Positions 26,231 to 34,058 of a DNA stretch of 64,000 nucleotides are shown here, one piece after another. The number at the start of each line of letters is the position of its first letter. The stretch's first letter is position 1. Source of the stretch: Terrimonas ginsenosidimutans (GTDB taxonomy: Bacteria; Bacteroidota; Bacteroidia; Chitinophagales; Chitinophagaceae); NCBI RefSeq assembly GCF_022012415.1, contig NZ_JAKLTR010000026.1, forward strand, positions 1 to 64,000. The letters run 5' to 3'. Position numbers and translations under genes: made by a program. The notes beneath the pieces were generated by a model. The model had not been told where the DNA came from. It searched no databases and was given only the letters and a program-made list of their open reading frames with translations.

Positions 26231-26620
26231 CTATTGTTTCAACCCCAGCGCAGCTGCGGCGGCGGCTTTTTGCTTTGTAATTCTTCTTCCGCGGAAGAAC
26301 AGATACAAATTGAAGAACAGCATCACTCCAAGATAGATACTGAATCCGCCTACTTTATTTGTAAGTACTTCCATCAGCGTACGCCCGTCTGGAACTTCAT
26401 AAGTAATTTCCATGATCAGCAGCGCAAAGCCGAGGTTCAGCAGATAAAAGCCTGTTTCAAAAAGCTTGTTCGTAGAATCTGCGATCTCCAGTTTACCACT
26501 GAAAATATCATGCATAAAGACCTTGCTATTTTTAAATAAAACGTGGGCAACATACCAGGTCAGGATCACAACTACTGGCAGATAGATAAGATAAGCGGTG
26601 AAATTCAGAGAAGTGTTCAT
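26231..26620 (-). CDS. Small membrane protein, tandem paralogue 2
   Basis: 129 aa with three to four hydrophobic segments and a basic, Ala-rich tail. It shares with the upstream gene the pattern LF(K/R)-type loop, then GFYLLNLGFALLIM (GYYLLNLGYAALMI in the other), so the two are diverged tandem copies. The genes are 4 bp apart and surely cotranscribed. No known function is recognised; they may form a hetero-oligomer. Confidence 0.75.
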   Translation of the reverse strand: MNTSLNFTAYLIYLPVVVILTWYVAHVLFKNSKVFMHDIFSGKLEIADSTNKLFETGFYLLNLGFALLIMEITYEVPDGRTLMEVLTNKVGGFSIYLGVMLFFNLYLFFRGRRITKQKAAAAAALGLKQ

Positions 26621-26624
26621 GGTC

Positions 26625-26984
26625 TTAATTTTTATGGTGAGATAAATGTTTTCTTTTATTGCTGTAGTAGAGAATGACGGCCATATTCATATAGTGGATG
26701 ATCGATAAGATCAGCATGATCCTACCCGTCATAATTCCGATGCTGACAAATATATCCAGCCAGTTGTGCATTGTTGGCCATGAATGGATCATCAGCGCCG
26801 CATATCCAAGATTCAAAAGATAGTAGCCCGTAAGAAGCATCCGGTTAATTGCATTTGTCAGGTCTTCTTCTCCCTTTAACAGATCTAGTATGTAGATCCT
26901 TCCATTGCGGTAAAATACCAATCCAACATGAACAGTGATACAGTAAGTAAGAGTAAGATAAAGCAGATAGGCGAGCGTGTTCAT
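26625..26984 (-). CDS. Small membrane protein, tandem paralogue 1
   Basis: 119 aa, first gene of the two-gene minus-strand unit. It has three to four hydrophobic segments, with the shared motif GYYLLNLGYAALMI at mid-protein and a basic His/Lys-rich C-terminus. See the partner at 26231. Function unknown. Confidence 0.75.
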   Translation of the reverse strand: MNTLAYLLYLTLTYCITVHVGLVFYRNGRIYILDLLKGEEDLTNAINRMLLTGYYLLNLGYAALMIHSWPTMHNWLDIFVSIGIMTGRIMLILSIIHYMNMAVILYYSNKRKHLSHHKN

Positions 26985-27235
26985 ACCTGTCGGGTTTGGT
27001 TAAAAAATGGCCTGCAGGAGAGAGTTAAAAATATACCGGTGTAATGGCTGACCGTTTACAAGCTTGATTGTTCGAAACTTGTCCATTATACGTTATAGTG
27101 AGCAGTCACTGACCAGGAAATCAACTCATAAAAATCAAACTGTTTATCCTGCCTCTGTTTGTCTGTCCAAAGGTAATAGACATTTTTAAATTTTCAATAA
27201 TTTCTGAAAATAAGTTTTACTATTTTTCCGGGCAC

Positions 27236-27263
27236 GAAAAAAGCGCCGTCGGCTGACGGCGCT
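27236..27263 (-). terminator. Rho-independent terminator of the head-GIN gene
   Basis: AGCGCCGTC / GACGGCGCT perfect 9-bp stem with a 4-nt loop, followed on the minus strand by TTTTTT. It lies 23 bp past the stop of the gene at 27286. Confidence 0.88.
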
Positions 27264-27285
27264 CAGTTAATTCTTTGCTTGAACC

Positions 27286-28035
27286 TTATAAAGGTCTTAC
27301 ACTGCCCGATCCGGATACACTTGTTGTTACCTGAGGTGTTCCTAAATAATAGATGGACCCGCTTCCCGAAATACGGGCATTTAGTTTATCGGATGCCTTT
27401 ACCCTGATATTCCCTGAGCCGCTGATCTCTGCATCCGCCTGCAAAGCTGAAAGTCCTGTGCCATCAATATTCCCGGAACCGCTGATCCGAAGATCCGCCT
27501 GCTTCACCGTTCCCTGCCTGACATTGATATTTCCAGAGCCTGTAATGGTTGCCTCCAGTTTGTCTGTTAAGGACGCTTGCTTCACTTCAATATCACCTGA
27601 GCCACTTACGCGTAAACGCAACCGGTCTCCCGCAATTGCATCCGGCAAATCAAAGGAAGCATCACCACTCAACGAGACCGATCCGGGTGTGGGGCCACTG
27701 ATATTGATCACGATCTCTTCATGACTCCGCACATTCACTCCATTTTTGAATTTGATGATCAACTCATCTGCCGATACAAATGTTTCAAGGATATCAAGGA
27801 TATTCTTCTGTGCCTGCAATTCAACTTTATAGGAGGGACTTACTGTATAGGTTATATGTCCGCTTACTCCCGCTGTTACAGAGTGAAATGGTTGCACTGC
27901 CCGTTCCTGTGTTGCAACCGGCCCCTCCCCTTTTATTTTTTCGCAGGAGGTAAATGCAGTACTGACCATTATGAGTGTCAGGGTTATTAACGTAGAAAGA
28001 TCCGCTTTTACCGTTTTCATTTTGCTTGTTATCAT
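27286..28035 (-). CDS. Head-GIN-domain lipoprotein (DUF2807, putative auto-transporter adhesin head)
   Basis: Up to 249 aa; an in-frame ATG at 28020 is an equally good start. There is a lipoprotein-type leader with Cys in TSCEK. The mature protein has the DUF2807 pattern, seen as six GSG-containing turns (SGSGDIEV, TGSGNINV, SGSGNIDG, SGSGNIRV, SGSGSIYY, SGSGSVRP) at spacings of about 15-20 residues, which implies a beta-helix. It probably lies in the outer membrane or surface; no ligand is known. It lies 66 bp downstream of the STN protein and may be part of that unit. Confidence 0.88.
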   Translation of the reverse strand: MITSKMKTVKADLSTLITLTLIMVSTAFTSCEKIKGEGPVATQERAVQPFHSVTAGVSGHITYTVSPSYKVELQAQKNILDILETFVSADELIIKFKNGVNVRSHEEIVINISGPTPGSVSLSGDASFDLPDAIAGDRLRLRVSGSGDIEVKQASLTDKLEATITGSGNINVRQGTVKQADLRISGSGNIDGTGLSALQADAEISGSGNIRVKASDKLNARISGSGSIYYLGTPQVTTSVSGSGSVRPL

Positions 28036-28100
28036 CTTTGATAGATTAAGGTTTAGCTATTTACAACTATCAAAGATGAAACCCCTATCGCAAAAAAGAA

Positions 28101-29939
28101 TCAGAAGAAATTTATCCCGGCATTCCAGCCAAACCAACCAATAAGCCTGTCGCTGACTGTAAAATTCCTGTATCCTTTTGGCGGGCCCGGGGAACGGTAA
28201 CCTTTAACGGTAAAGTTCTGATCAGATAAATAAAGGGATACCGATGGTCCGGCGAAGAGAGAAATATACCTGCCCAGCTTTACATTAAGGTTTAGCTCGA
28301 GACGGTTCAACACATTGGTGTTATCCCATGCACCCAGATACATGGTCTGAGAATACAGTTCAGGATTAACTGTCAGCGTTTTTTTCTTGTTCAATGACAG
28401 TTCGGTTCCAAGGCCATAACCAAACACAAATGCTTTTTCAGTCTCGTCGGTTGTAAAACCAGCATGAAGAATACTGTACAGTTTGGAATTGCCTGTTTTA
28501 AACGCGACATTCACGTCAGTTAGTTCATTTGAAAAGAAAGTGAGTTTATGATAACCTTTCAATACAATATTGATGAGACCGATACTGTATCCTTCAGATG
28601 TATCAGCAATATTGATCAAACCGATCTGTACACCTTTCAATCTTTTTGCGTAGTTGATCATACCAGAGATCTGAACGCCATTCATCTCTTTGTTGCTTAC
28701 GTTTGCGATACCGGCAACCTGTACACCCGAGATCTTTCGTTTGGAGAAGTTAGCAAGACCGGCAGCCTGTAAACCCTTTACCGTATCAGTAACATGGTTG
28801 TATACACCGGCCAGTTGAACTCCCGCGAGTTTTCCCCGCACAAGGTTGCTCACACCGCCGGCCTGTACTCCGACAACCGAATCAAGTACGAGGTTATGTA
28901 TACCCGCTGCCTGGAAACCTGTCACAGATCCCCCAACGATATTAAAGAGACCGCCTGCCTGGAAATAACGCACCGATTTCTTATCTATATTGAAAAGTCC
29001 ACCCAATTCCACGCCATTTGTGCCAGCTGTGTAACCTCCTATCGCATTAATAGAAACGTTATTCACCACCTGACCACTCAGCTTACCGTGTGTACCGAGT
29101 CCAGGAACAAGTGACATCTGGTAAGGCCGTGAGGTGAAGAACTTCTTCAGGTTGATACTCTGGATCTTCTGTTTGGCGGAAAGCAGAAAGCGGCCGGCCT
29201 TTGTGGTCTCCACCTTGCCAGAATCAGCAATGGCCATCACTGGGACGGCCACTACTGTATCAATATGTTCAATGAGAGGAGGAGGAATTTGCGCCACTTC
29301 ATAGTCTTCCGGACTGATCACCGTTCGTTCCGCTTCATTTTCCAGCGGCATCATCGTGATCGTAAGCTCCTGGCTATGCCGCGGCTCGATTATGACGGAA
29401 GTATCTGCATAGAACTCCTTACTCAGTGTCAGTTCCGCCGTACTCCTTCTCCCGCTTTTAAGTTTCAACTTAAAGTAACCATCGCCAGTGGTCATCGTTG
29501 AAGCCAGCAACTTTTTTTCGTATACACTTGCGTCACGGATAGCATGACCTGTTTGTTCGTCATATACAAAACCACTGACAGAATAAACCCGTTCTTCCTT
29601 TACCGCACGATTGGTCACCACTGTCAGACGTACCGGCGCACGGCGGATAATGATGTAGTTCCCATTCTCGACAAATTCATATCCATTTCCGAAAAGCTGA
29701 TCCAGTACTTCTTTCAGCGGTTTATTGTAGACATTGATGCTGACAATACTATCTTTTCTGATGATACTGGAACTATAGGAAAAATAGAACCTGCCTTTAT
29801 TGCTTAGCAGCTCCAGTACGCGATCCACCCGCTGCCGGTTAACATCGATAGAAACATTTTTTGACAGGAGATCCTGAGCATTTAATTTAACCGATGTGAC
29901 CAGGAAAATAAGAATAAGGTTTAATGCAAACTTTTTCAT
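28101..29939 (-). CDS. STN + carboxypeptidase-regulatory-domain protein with seven 16-residue repeats
   Basis: 612 aa with a signal peptide (ALNLILIFLVTSVKLNAQ). The STN domain is at about 22-100 (VLELLSNKGRFYFSYSS; KEVLDQLFGNGYEF) and a carboxypeptidase-regulatory beta-sandwich at about 120-200. Residues ~300-460 carry near-exact 16-residue repeats of pattern xxG(V/F)Qx(A/G)GxxNxxxxx, for example VTGFQAAGIHNLVLDS and VVGVQAGGVSNLVRGK. The C-terminus is beta-rich with a barrel-like end. It sits directly after a FecI/FecR pair, in the place usually held by a TonB-dependent transporter. It probably receives or relays an outer-membrane signal; this is inference. Confidence 0.82.
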   Translation of the reverse strand: MKKFALNLILIFLVTSVKLNAQDLLSKNVSIDVNRQRVDRVLELLSNKGRFYFSYSSSIIRKDSIVSINVYNKPLKEVLDQLFGNGYEFVENGNYIIIRRAPVRLTVVTNRAVKEERVYSVSGFVYDEQTGHAIRDASVYEKKLLASTMTTGDGYFKLKLKSGRRSTAELTLSKEFYADTSVIIEPRHSQELTITMMPLENEAERTVISPEDYEVAQIPPPLIEHIDTVVAVPVMAIADSGKVETTKAGRFLLSAKQKIQSINLKKFFTSRPYQMSLVPGLGTHGKLSGQVVNNVSINAIGGYTAGTNGVELGGLFNIDKKSVRYFQAGGLFNIVGGSVTGFQAAGIHNLVLDSVVGVQAGGVSNLVRGKLAGVQLAGVYNHVTDTVKGLQAAGLANFSKRKISGVQVAGIANVSNKEMNGVQISGMINYAKRLKGVQIGLINIADTSEGYSIGLINIVLKGYHKLTFFSNELTDVNVAFKTGNSKLYSILHAGFTTDETEKAFVFGYGLGTELSLNKKKTLTVNPELYSQTMYLGAWDNTNVLNRLELNLNVKLGRYISLFAGPSVSLYLSDQNFTVKGYRSPGPPKGYRNFTVSDRLIGWFGWNAGINFF

Positions 29940-29953
29940 GTCCGTCTTCGCAT

Positions 29954-30922
29954 CTAATCTTCAATGACGTAGCCGTCATCTGTTTTTGTGATCTCAATAT
30001 TTAGTGTTGCACTGACCAGTTCCATCACCCGTTCGATTGGCTCATTTTTTAACGTGATATTGATCCGTTGGTTTTTCAGCGCTTCTGCATTTCTGAAATG
30101 GATCTTTACCCGGTAAGCTTCTTCAAGCGCTGCCACAAGCTTTAACAGCGGAGTTTCGTCGCAGACAAAAACCCTTGATCTGTAATAGCTGTGCAGATTA
30201 TCTGTTACAGTCGTTTTATCAAATGTATCGCTGCCTTCTGCATGTAATTGTTCTCCCGGATGCAATTCAACTGTTTTGCCCTTTCTTGTCACCCGAACGA
30301 TCCCGGTCTCAACGATCACATCCGTGCTGCCATTTTGCTCTTTAATATTGAATGATGTGCCCACCACAGTTACCTCGATATCATTTACAGAGATCACAAA
30401 CGGCTTTTCCCTGTCAGGCGTTACTTCAAAAAATGCCTCTCCTTTGAGTTTGACCGGTCTTTTATCTCCTTTGAATGCGGAAGGATAAGTGATCGAAGAC
30501 TGCTTATTCAGCATCACCATAGATCCGTCTGGCAATCTCTCGGTCAGCGTATCACCGGTTGTCTCAGCTATTACAGGCTGAGCTTCAGCTTCGCGGTTAT
30601 TATAAAGCCAGTATGCTCCTGTAGCTAACCCCATCAGTACAACCACTGCCGCCGCGATATTTTTCCAGGCGAATTGCCTTTGCTTGACAGGAGCCGCAAC
30701 GGGTTCAGGAATATGCAGTCCCGTACTTCCCTTTTGCACACGCTGCTGAAATCTTTGCCAGGCTTTATTCTCATCAACGGTTGAAGCAGCAGCAAGCCGG
30801 AGGCTTGTGTCCCACACTTTTCTGAGCTCATCAAAATAGGCATGGTTTGCAGGATCTGCAAAAAGCCATTCCTGCACAAGCTTTCGCTCTTCGGCAGAAG
30901 TTTCTCCAAGCAGGTATTTCAC
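29954..30922 (-). CDS. FecR-family anti-sigma factor
   Basis: 322 aa from the GTG at 30922. The cytoplasmic DUF4880-like N-terminus (YLLGETSAEERKLVQEW) is followed by one membrane segment (IAAAVVVLMGLATGAYWLY, about 90-108), the periplasmic FecR domain (TERLPDGSMVMLNKQSSITY onward) and a C-terminal DUF4974/STN-like part ending TKTDDGYVIED. The family-typical residues EKFYHINDDLL are encoded in frame just upstream with no ATG, so translation may really begin at the CTG at 30958, 10 bp past the sigma stop. It controls the sigma encoded upstream. Confidence 0.93.
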   Translation of the reverse strand: MKYLLGETSAEERKLVQEWLFADPANHAYFDELRKVWDTSLRLAAASTVDENKAWQRFQQRVQKGSTGLHIPEPVAAPVKQRQFAWKNIAAAVVVLMGLATGAYWLYNNREAEAQPVIAETTGDTLTERLPDGSMVMLNKQSSITYPSAFKGDKRPVKLKGEAFFEVTPDREKPFVISVNDIEVTVVGTSFNIKEQNGSTDVIVETGIVRVTRKGKTVELHPGEQLHAEGSDTFDKTTVTDNLHSYYRSRVFVCDETPLLKLVAALEEAYRVKIHFRNAEALKNQRINITLKNEPIERVMELVSATLNIEITKTDDGYVIED

Positions 30923-30968
30923 CAGCAGATCATCATTAATATGGTAGAATTTTTCCAGGGTGTGTGTA

Positions 30969-31538
30969 TTAAAGGTTGATCAAAATAAAGAGGATCGGCA
31001 GAAACTCCACCAGCTTTTGCCGGAGGATCTTCAATGCTTTCCCCATTTGATTCTCTACAGTTTTTACAGAAATATTCAGTTCATCCGCAATCTCGCGATA
31101 CTTCATATCACCAAACCGGCTGAGCTGGAAGATCAGGCGGCATTGTTCCGGCAGTTCTTCCAGGGCTTTCTTATACCGCGCCTCCAGCTCCTTTCCCGCT
31201 AACTTCCCCTGACCCTGCTCCGACTGGTTCTTCATGCTGTGTGCTACGTATAGCTGGTGATTTGACCTGACTTTCTGATGTTTGATGTAATTGAGGCATT
31301 CGTTGTGGATCGCCCTGTAGAGATAGGCGGCTATCGGACCATTGAACGACAGGTTTTCTGCCCGGTCCCATAATTTAAAAAAAACCTGCTGGACCATTTC
31401 CTCCGCCTCCGCCTCATCTTTGAGGATGGAACAGGCATAGACATGCAGGTTCTTAAAATATGTCTTAAAAACCTGCTCAAAGGTAGCTTCATCTTTTTTA
31501 GCCAGCAACGTGCTGATCGATTGGTCGTCTGTTTCCAT
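30969..31538 (-). CDS. ECF sigma factor, FecI-like (Bacteroidota subtype)
   Basis: 189 aa from the ATG at 31538; upstream frame extension to 31739 is out of family. Region 2 is in KDEAEAEEMVQQVFFKLWDR and region 4 in LPEQCRLIFQLSRFGDMKYR with the helix-turn-helix ISVKTVENQMGKALKIL. It is first gene of a sigma-FecR-STN unit on the minus strand. In the known FecIR scheme an envelope signal passes through FecR to free the sigma factor, which then transcribes its own neighbours. Confidence 0.95.
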   Translation of the reverse strand: METDDQSISTLLAKKDEATFEQVFKTYFKNLHVYACSILKDEAEAEEMVQQVFFKLWDRAENLSFNGPIAAYLYRAIHNECLNYIKHQKVRSNHQLYVAHSMKNQSEQGQGKLAGKELEARYKKALEELPEQCRLIFQLSRFGDMKYREIADELNISVKTVENQMGKALKILRQKLVEFLPILFILINL

Positions 31539-31676
31539 TCTAACGGCCCTGTAACCTGTTTCTAAAATTAGTGCTGCGCCCAAAAGTAGTTTTTTAATAG
31601 AACAAGCGAAGTACCGTTCACCCCTATTTACGACTGAAAAAATCCCACGAGGAGCAAATGGGTGGCTGCCGGTAAA

Positions 31677-31710
31677 AGAAAAGAGCCTCCTTAACGGAAG
31701 CTCTTTTCTA
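31677..31710 (-). terminator. Rho-independent terminator after sodC
   Basis: AAAAGAGCCTCC / GGAAGCTCTTTT stem with one mismatch and a 5-nt loop, T-rich on the minus-strand 3' side. It lies about 55 bp past the sodC stop. Confidence 0.8.
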
Positions 31711-31732
31711 AATAAATTGCCGGCCAATAGCC

Positions 31733-31767
31733 CGGACAACGGTTAACGGTCAACGGACGACGATCAC
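31733..31767. repeat. Short heptad-array fragment touching the sodC stop
   Basis: Five words of the inverted heptad family (GACAACG, GTTAACG, GTCAACG, GACGACG) run up to the sodC stop codon. No inverted partner is visible nearby. Confidence 0.65.
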
Positions 31768-32396
31768 TGGATCACTCCGCACCCGATCCTTGAACCCGCG
31801 TTACCCGTTGGTTGGGTTTTGTAATCATCAACACCGCTATGGACAATGAGCGCCTTGCCAAGGATACTGGAAGCCGCAGGCCCGCCGAGCGTCCAAAGGT
31901 CTGTCTCAACGCTGAGTTTTCCTTTTCCTTTGCCATCGAGCTTCACGTTACCTATATCCCCAAGATGGAAACTGCCTTCACCCCATTTACCGTGCTGGGC
32001 GCTGGTTGGATTCCAGTGGCCATGAGATGCATTACCGGAATCACCGCAATCCCCATGCTCATGCAGGTGGACTGCTACCGTAGAATTTGCTTTTTTGGGC
32101 ACAGTTACCTCCAGTTCCAGTTTCACTTTCCCGTTTGCCACATCAAACTTTGCCAGGCCGCTCACGGTAGTGTCAGCCTTGGTTCCGTTCAGAACTGCTT
32201 CGGCATGACTGACCATTGGAGCAGAAGCGGTGTCATGACCGGAATGAGGTACAGAATCCGGGACAGGAGAAAAAGTTGCAGCAGTTGTATCGTCCCCATC
32301 TTTGCTACTGCCTTCGTTATTACAGGAAAAAAGAGCAACAGACCCGATGGTCAGGGCGAGCAATAAAGCTCCGGGCCTGTAAAAAGAATGTTTCAT
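31764..32396 (-). CDS. sodC: Cu/Zn superoxide dismutase, lipoprotein form
   Basis: 210 aa with a lipoprotein leader (lipobox Cys25 in ALFSC). It dismutates superoxide to oxygen and peroxide in the periplasm or at the envelope. All metal ligands are present: copper His110, His112, His127 and His186; zinc His127, His135, His144 and Asp147. The disulfide partners Cys117 and Cys206 are kept. A ~60-residue Ser/Thr/Asp-rich linker separates the lipid anchor from the enzyme domain. Confidence 0.95.
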   Translation of the reverse strand: MKHSFYRPGALLLALTIGSVALFSCNNEGSSKDGDDTTAATFSPVPDSVPHSGHDTASAPMVSHAEAVLNGTKADTTVSGLAKFDVANGKVKLELEVTVPKKANSTVAVHLHEHGDCGDSGNASHGHWNPTSAQHGKWGEGSFHLGDIGNVKLDGKGKGKLSVETDLWTLGGPAASSILGKALIVHSGVDDYKTQPTGNAGSRIGCGVIQ

Positions 32397-32430
32397 AAAC
32401 GTTGATTTATTGGTGAGTTAAAAAATCCTG

Positions 32431-32946
32431 CTATAAATTAAGGCCCGCTCTCAGTCCCCAGAAAGCATTGTTCATTCCGTCTTTCAGCCAGGCTTCATAT
32501 TTCGCCTGCACATCTATTCCCAGAATCCGCAAACCTATTCCCGGAGAAAGAATAAAAGCGGATCCGGATGCTCCACTACCGGTGAAGTTCGCCGCACCAC
32601 CCTCCAGTTTGAAATAGATCAGTGGAGCCGGTCTGTACTTCAGCCCGGCACGGATAGGAAATGCTTTCAAATCCGGAATATTGGTTTCACCTCCTTCCGG
32701 GTTAACCAGCGTTTTACCATTGAACTGCATATAGCCCGCTGAGCCGGTAAGGCCGATCTTGCCGGGAAGACGGATATCTGCAGACACTCCTCCACCAAAT
32801 CCCTGTTTATGGGTTTCCTTAAGATCGGATAAAGGCCAGCCTGCTTCTACATACGGTCCGATACTGAACCCTTTTAATTGTGCGGATGCCGGTGTCGCGA
32901 CTGATAGCGTAATCGCCATGATGCAGATCGCAAGAAGATATTTCAT
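32431..32946 (-). CDS. Outer-membrane beta-barrel protein (small porin-like)
   Basis: 171 aa with a signal peptide (LLAICIMAITLSVATPASAQ). It has alternating beta strands with Gly/aromatic residues, for example FSIGPYVEAGWPLSDL at the start and AFWGLRAGLNL at the end, typical of small 8-stranded barrels of the OMP_b-brl type. It lies 34 bp upstream of sodC on the same strand, so it could be cotranscribed. No substrate can be inferred. Confidence 0.8.
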   Translation of the reverse strand: MKYLLAICIMAITLSVATPASAQLKGFSIGPYVEAGWPLSDLKETHKQGFGGGVSADIRLPGKIGLTGSAGYMQFNGKTLVNPEGGETNIPDLKAFPIRAGLKYRPAPLIYFKLEGGAANFTGSGASGSAFILSPGIGLRILGIDVQAKYEAWLKDGMNNAFWGLRAGLNL

Positions 32947-33115
32947 AGAAAAAATTTATACCAGCTCTAAGACAAACTTCCTGCCATTGAAATACAGGAT
33001 ACAGGTTTGTTGAAGGAATGTTCGCATTTTTAATAAATTTTTCTGTAAAATGACACATGGAAGAAGTTTCCGGGGCATCTTGCTGCCCGGCTACTGGTAC
33101 GCCGGCGTCATAGTG

Positions 33116-33571
33116 TTATTTCCTGAAGCTCTTTTCATATAAAGCGATCCATTCTTTGACTGTCATTTTTGATGACAGCTCTCCTATCAGATCATAAGGT
33201 ATGATCTCCGGTTTTTTGAAACGGATACAACTCTTGCCCATGTCCAGTTTCGCAGTTACATGTTTTGGATATTCTTCCGTAAACCATTTCATCAGTAAAG
33301 GATCAGCGTAAATACCCATATGGTAAACGGCGATAAAATTTTTCTGCGACGCCAGGCCAAGAAATGGTAACGGCTGTTTGGGATCACAATGATAACCGTT
33401 TGGATAAAGGGAATGCGGTACCGAATAACCGATCATTCCATACCCCATCCCTTCTTTAAATCCCTCCGGGATATTGCCAGAGATGACTTCGCGCAGCTTT
33501 GTCATCGGAGCTTTCCGGTCTGCGGGCAATTCTTTGAGATACTGTGATGGCGTCTTTGCATCAGATGTCAT
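33116..33571 (-). CDS. DUF1801 domain protein
   Basis: 151 aa cytosolic protein. The family pattern is clear: TPSQYLKELPADRKAPMTKL at the N-terminus, EGFKEGMGYGMIGYSVP, and FIAVYHMGIYADP with the later CIRFKKPEIIPYDLIGEL. This fold (YdhG/YjhX-like) has no firmly assigned reaction. It is monocistronic, with no informative neighbours. Confidence 0.88.
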   Translation of the reverse strand: MTSDAKTPSQYLKELPADRKAPMTKLREVISGNIPEGFKEGMGYGMIGYSVPHSLYPNGYHCDPKQPLPFLGLASQKNFIAVYHMGIYADPLLMKWFTEEYPKHVTAKLDMGKSCIRFKKPEIIPYDLIGELSSKMTVKEWIALYEKSFRK

Positions 33572-34058
33572 GAGCTTTATATTATTACTGGTTATAGGGA
33601 GTATCGTTCGACTGGTTTTTCAATTGGTAGTCTATAATATATTATGAAATGAAATTACCGGATTTGCATGAGTGCGCTGTCATTCAAACATAGTCAACAG
33701 ATATCCTGCGGTGGAACCCGCGGCCTTTTCTTACGGTTAGCCGGAGTCATCAGCAGAGCCCTCAAAAAAGAGCATTTCCAGTAATAAAAAGCCGCTGCAC
33801 GTCTGCCCGCGGGGTATAAATTTCCCACCTGTATCCCTTCCTCCATACAAGTTATGCAGAAAAACGCTGTGGAATGAGTTTTGTAATTATGAATTAAAGA
33901 CACTACAACAGTTTGCCTGATGTATACAACAACGTGTATACACAATAGTGTCTTTGCCAGTATCAGAAAAGCCCCGTCGGACTATTTGCAGAAAAAATCT
34001 TCATCTAATATATCTCTCTTGTTCATTCAATCATTCGTAACCTGTTAACTACTAAAAC
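33572..34058. promoter_or_regulatory. Long ompA upstream region with nested hairpin
   Basis: 487 bp without a convincing gene. The main structure is a nested inverted repeat: an outer AAAGACACTA (33896-33905) / TAGTGTCTTT (33946-33955) and an inner TGTATAC (33921-33927) / GTATACA (33936-33942). It could be an operator, an attenuator-like leader hairpin or a terminator remnant. An 83-codon minus-strand frame at 33694-33945 overlaps it and lacks coding character. Confidence 0.5.

Noticed and set aside
33694-33945. 83-codon minus-strand frame upstream of ompA
   Set aside because: It overlaps a nested hairpin, is Cys/Arg-rich without a pattern and lacks a ribosome site.
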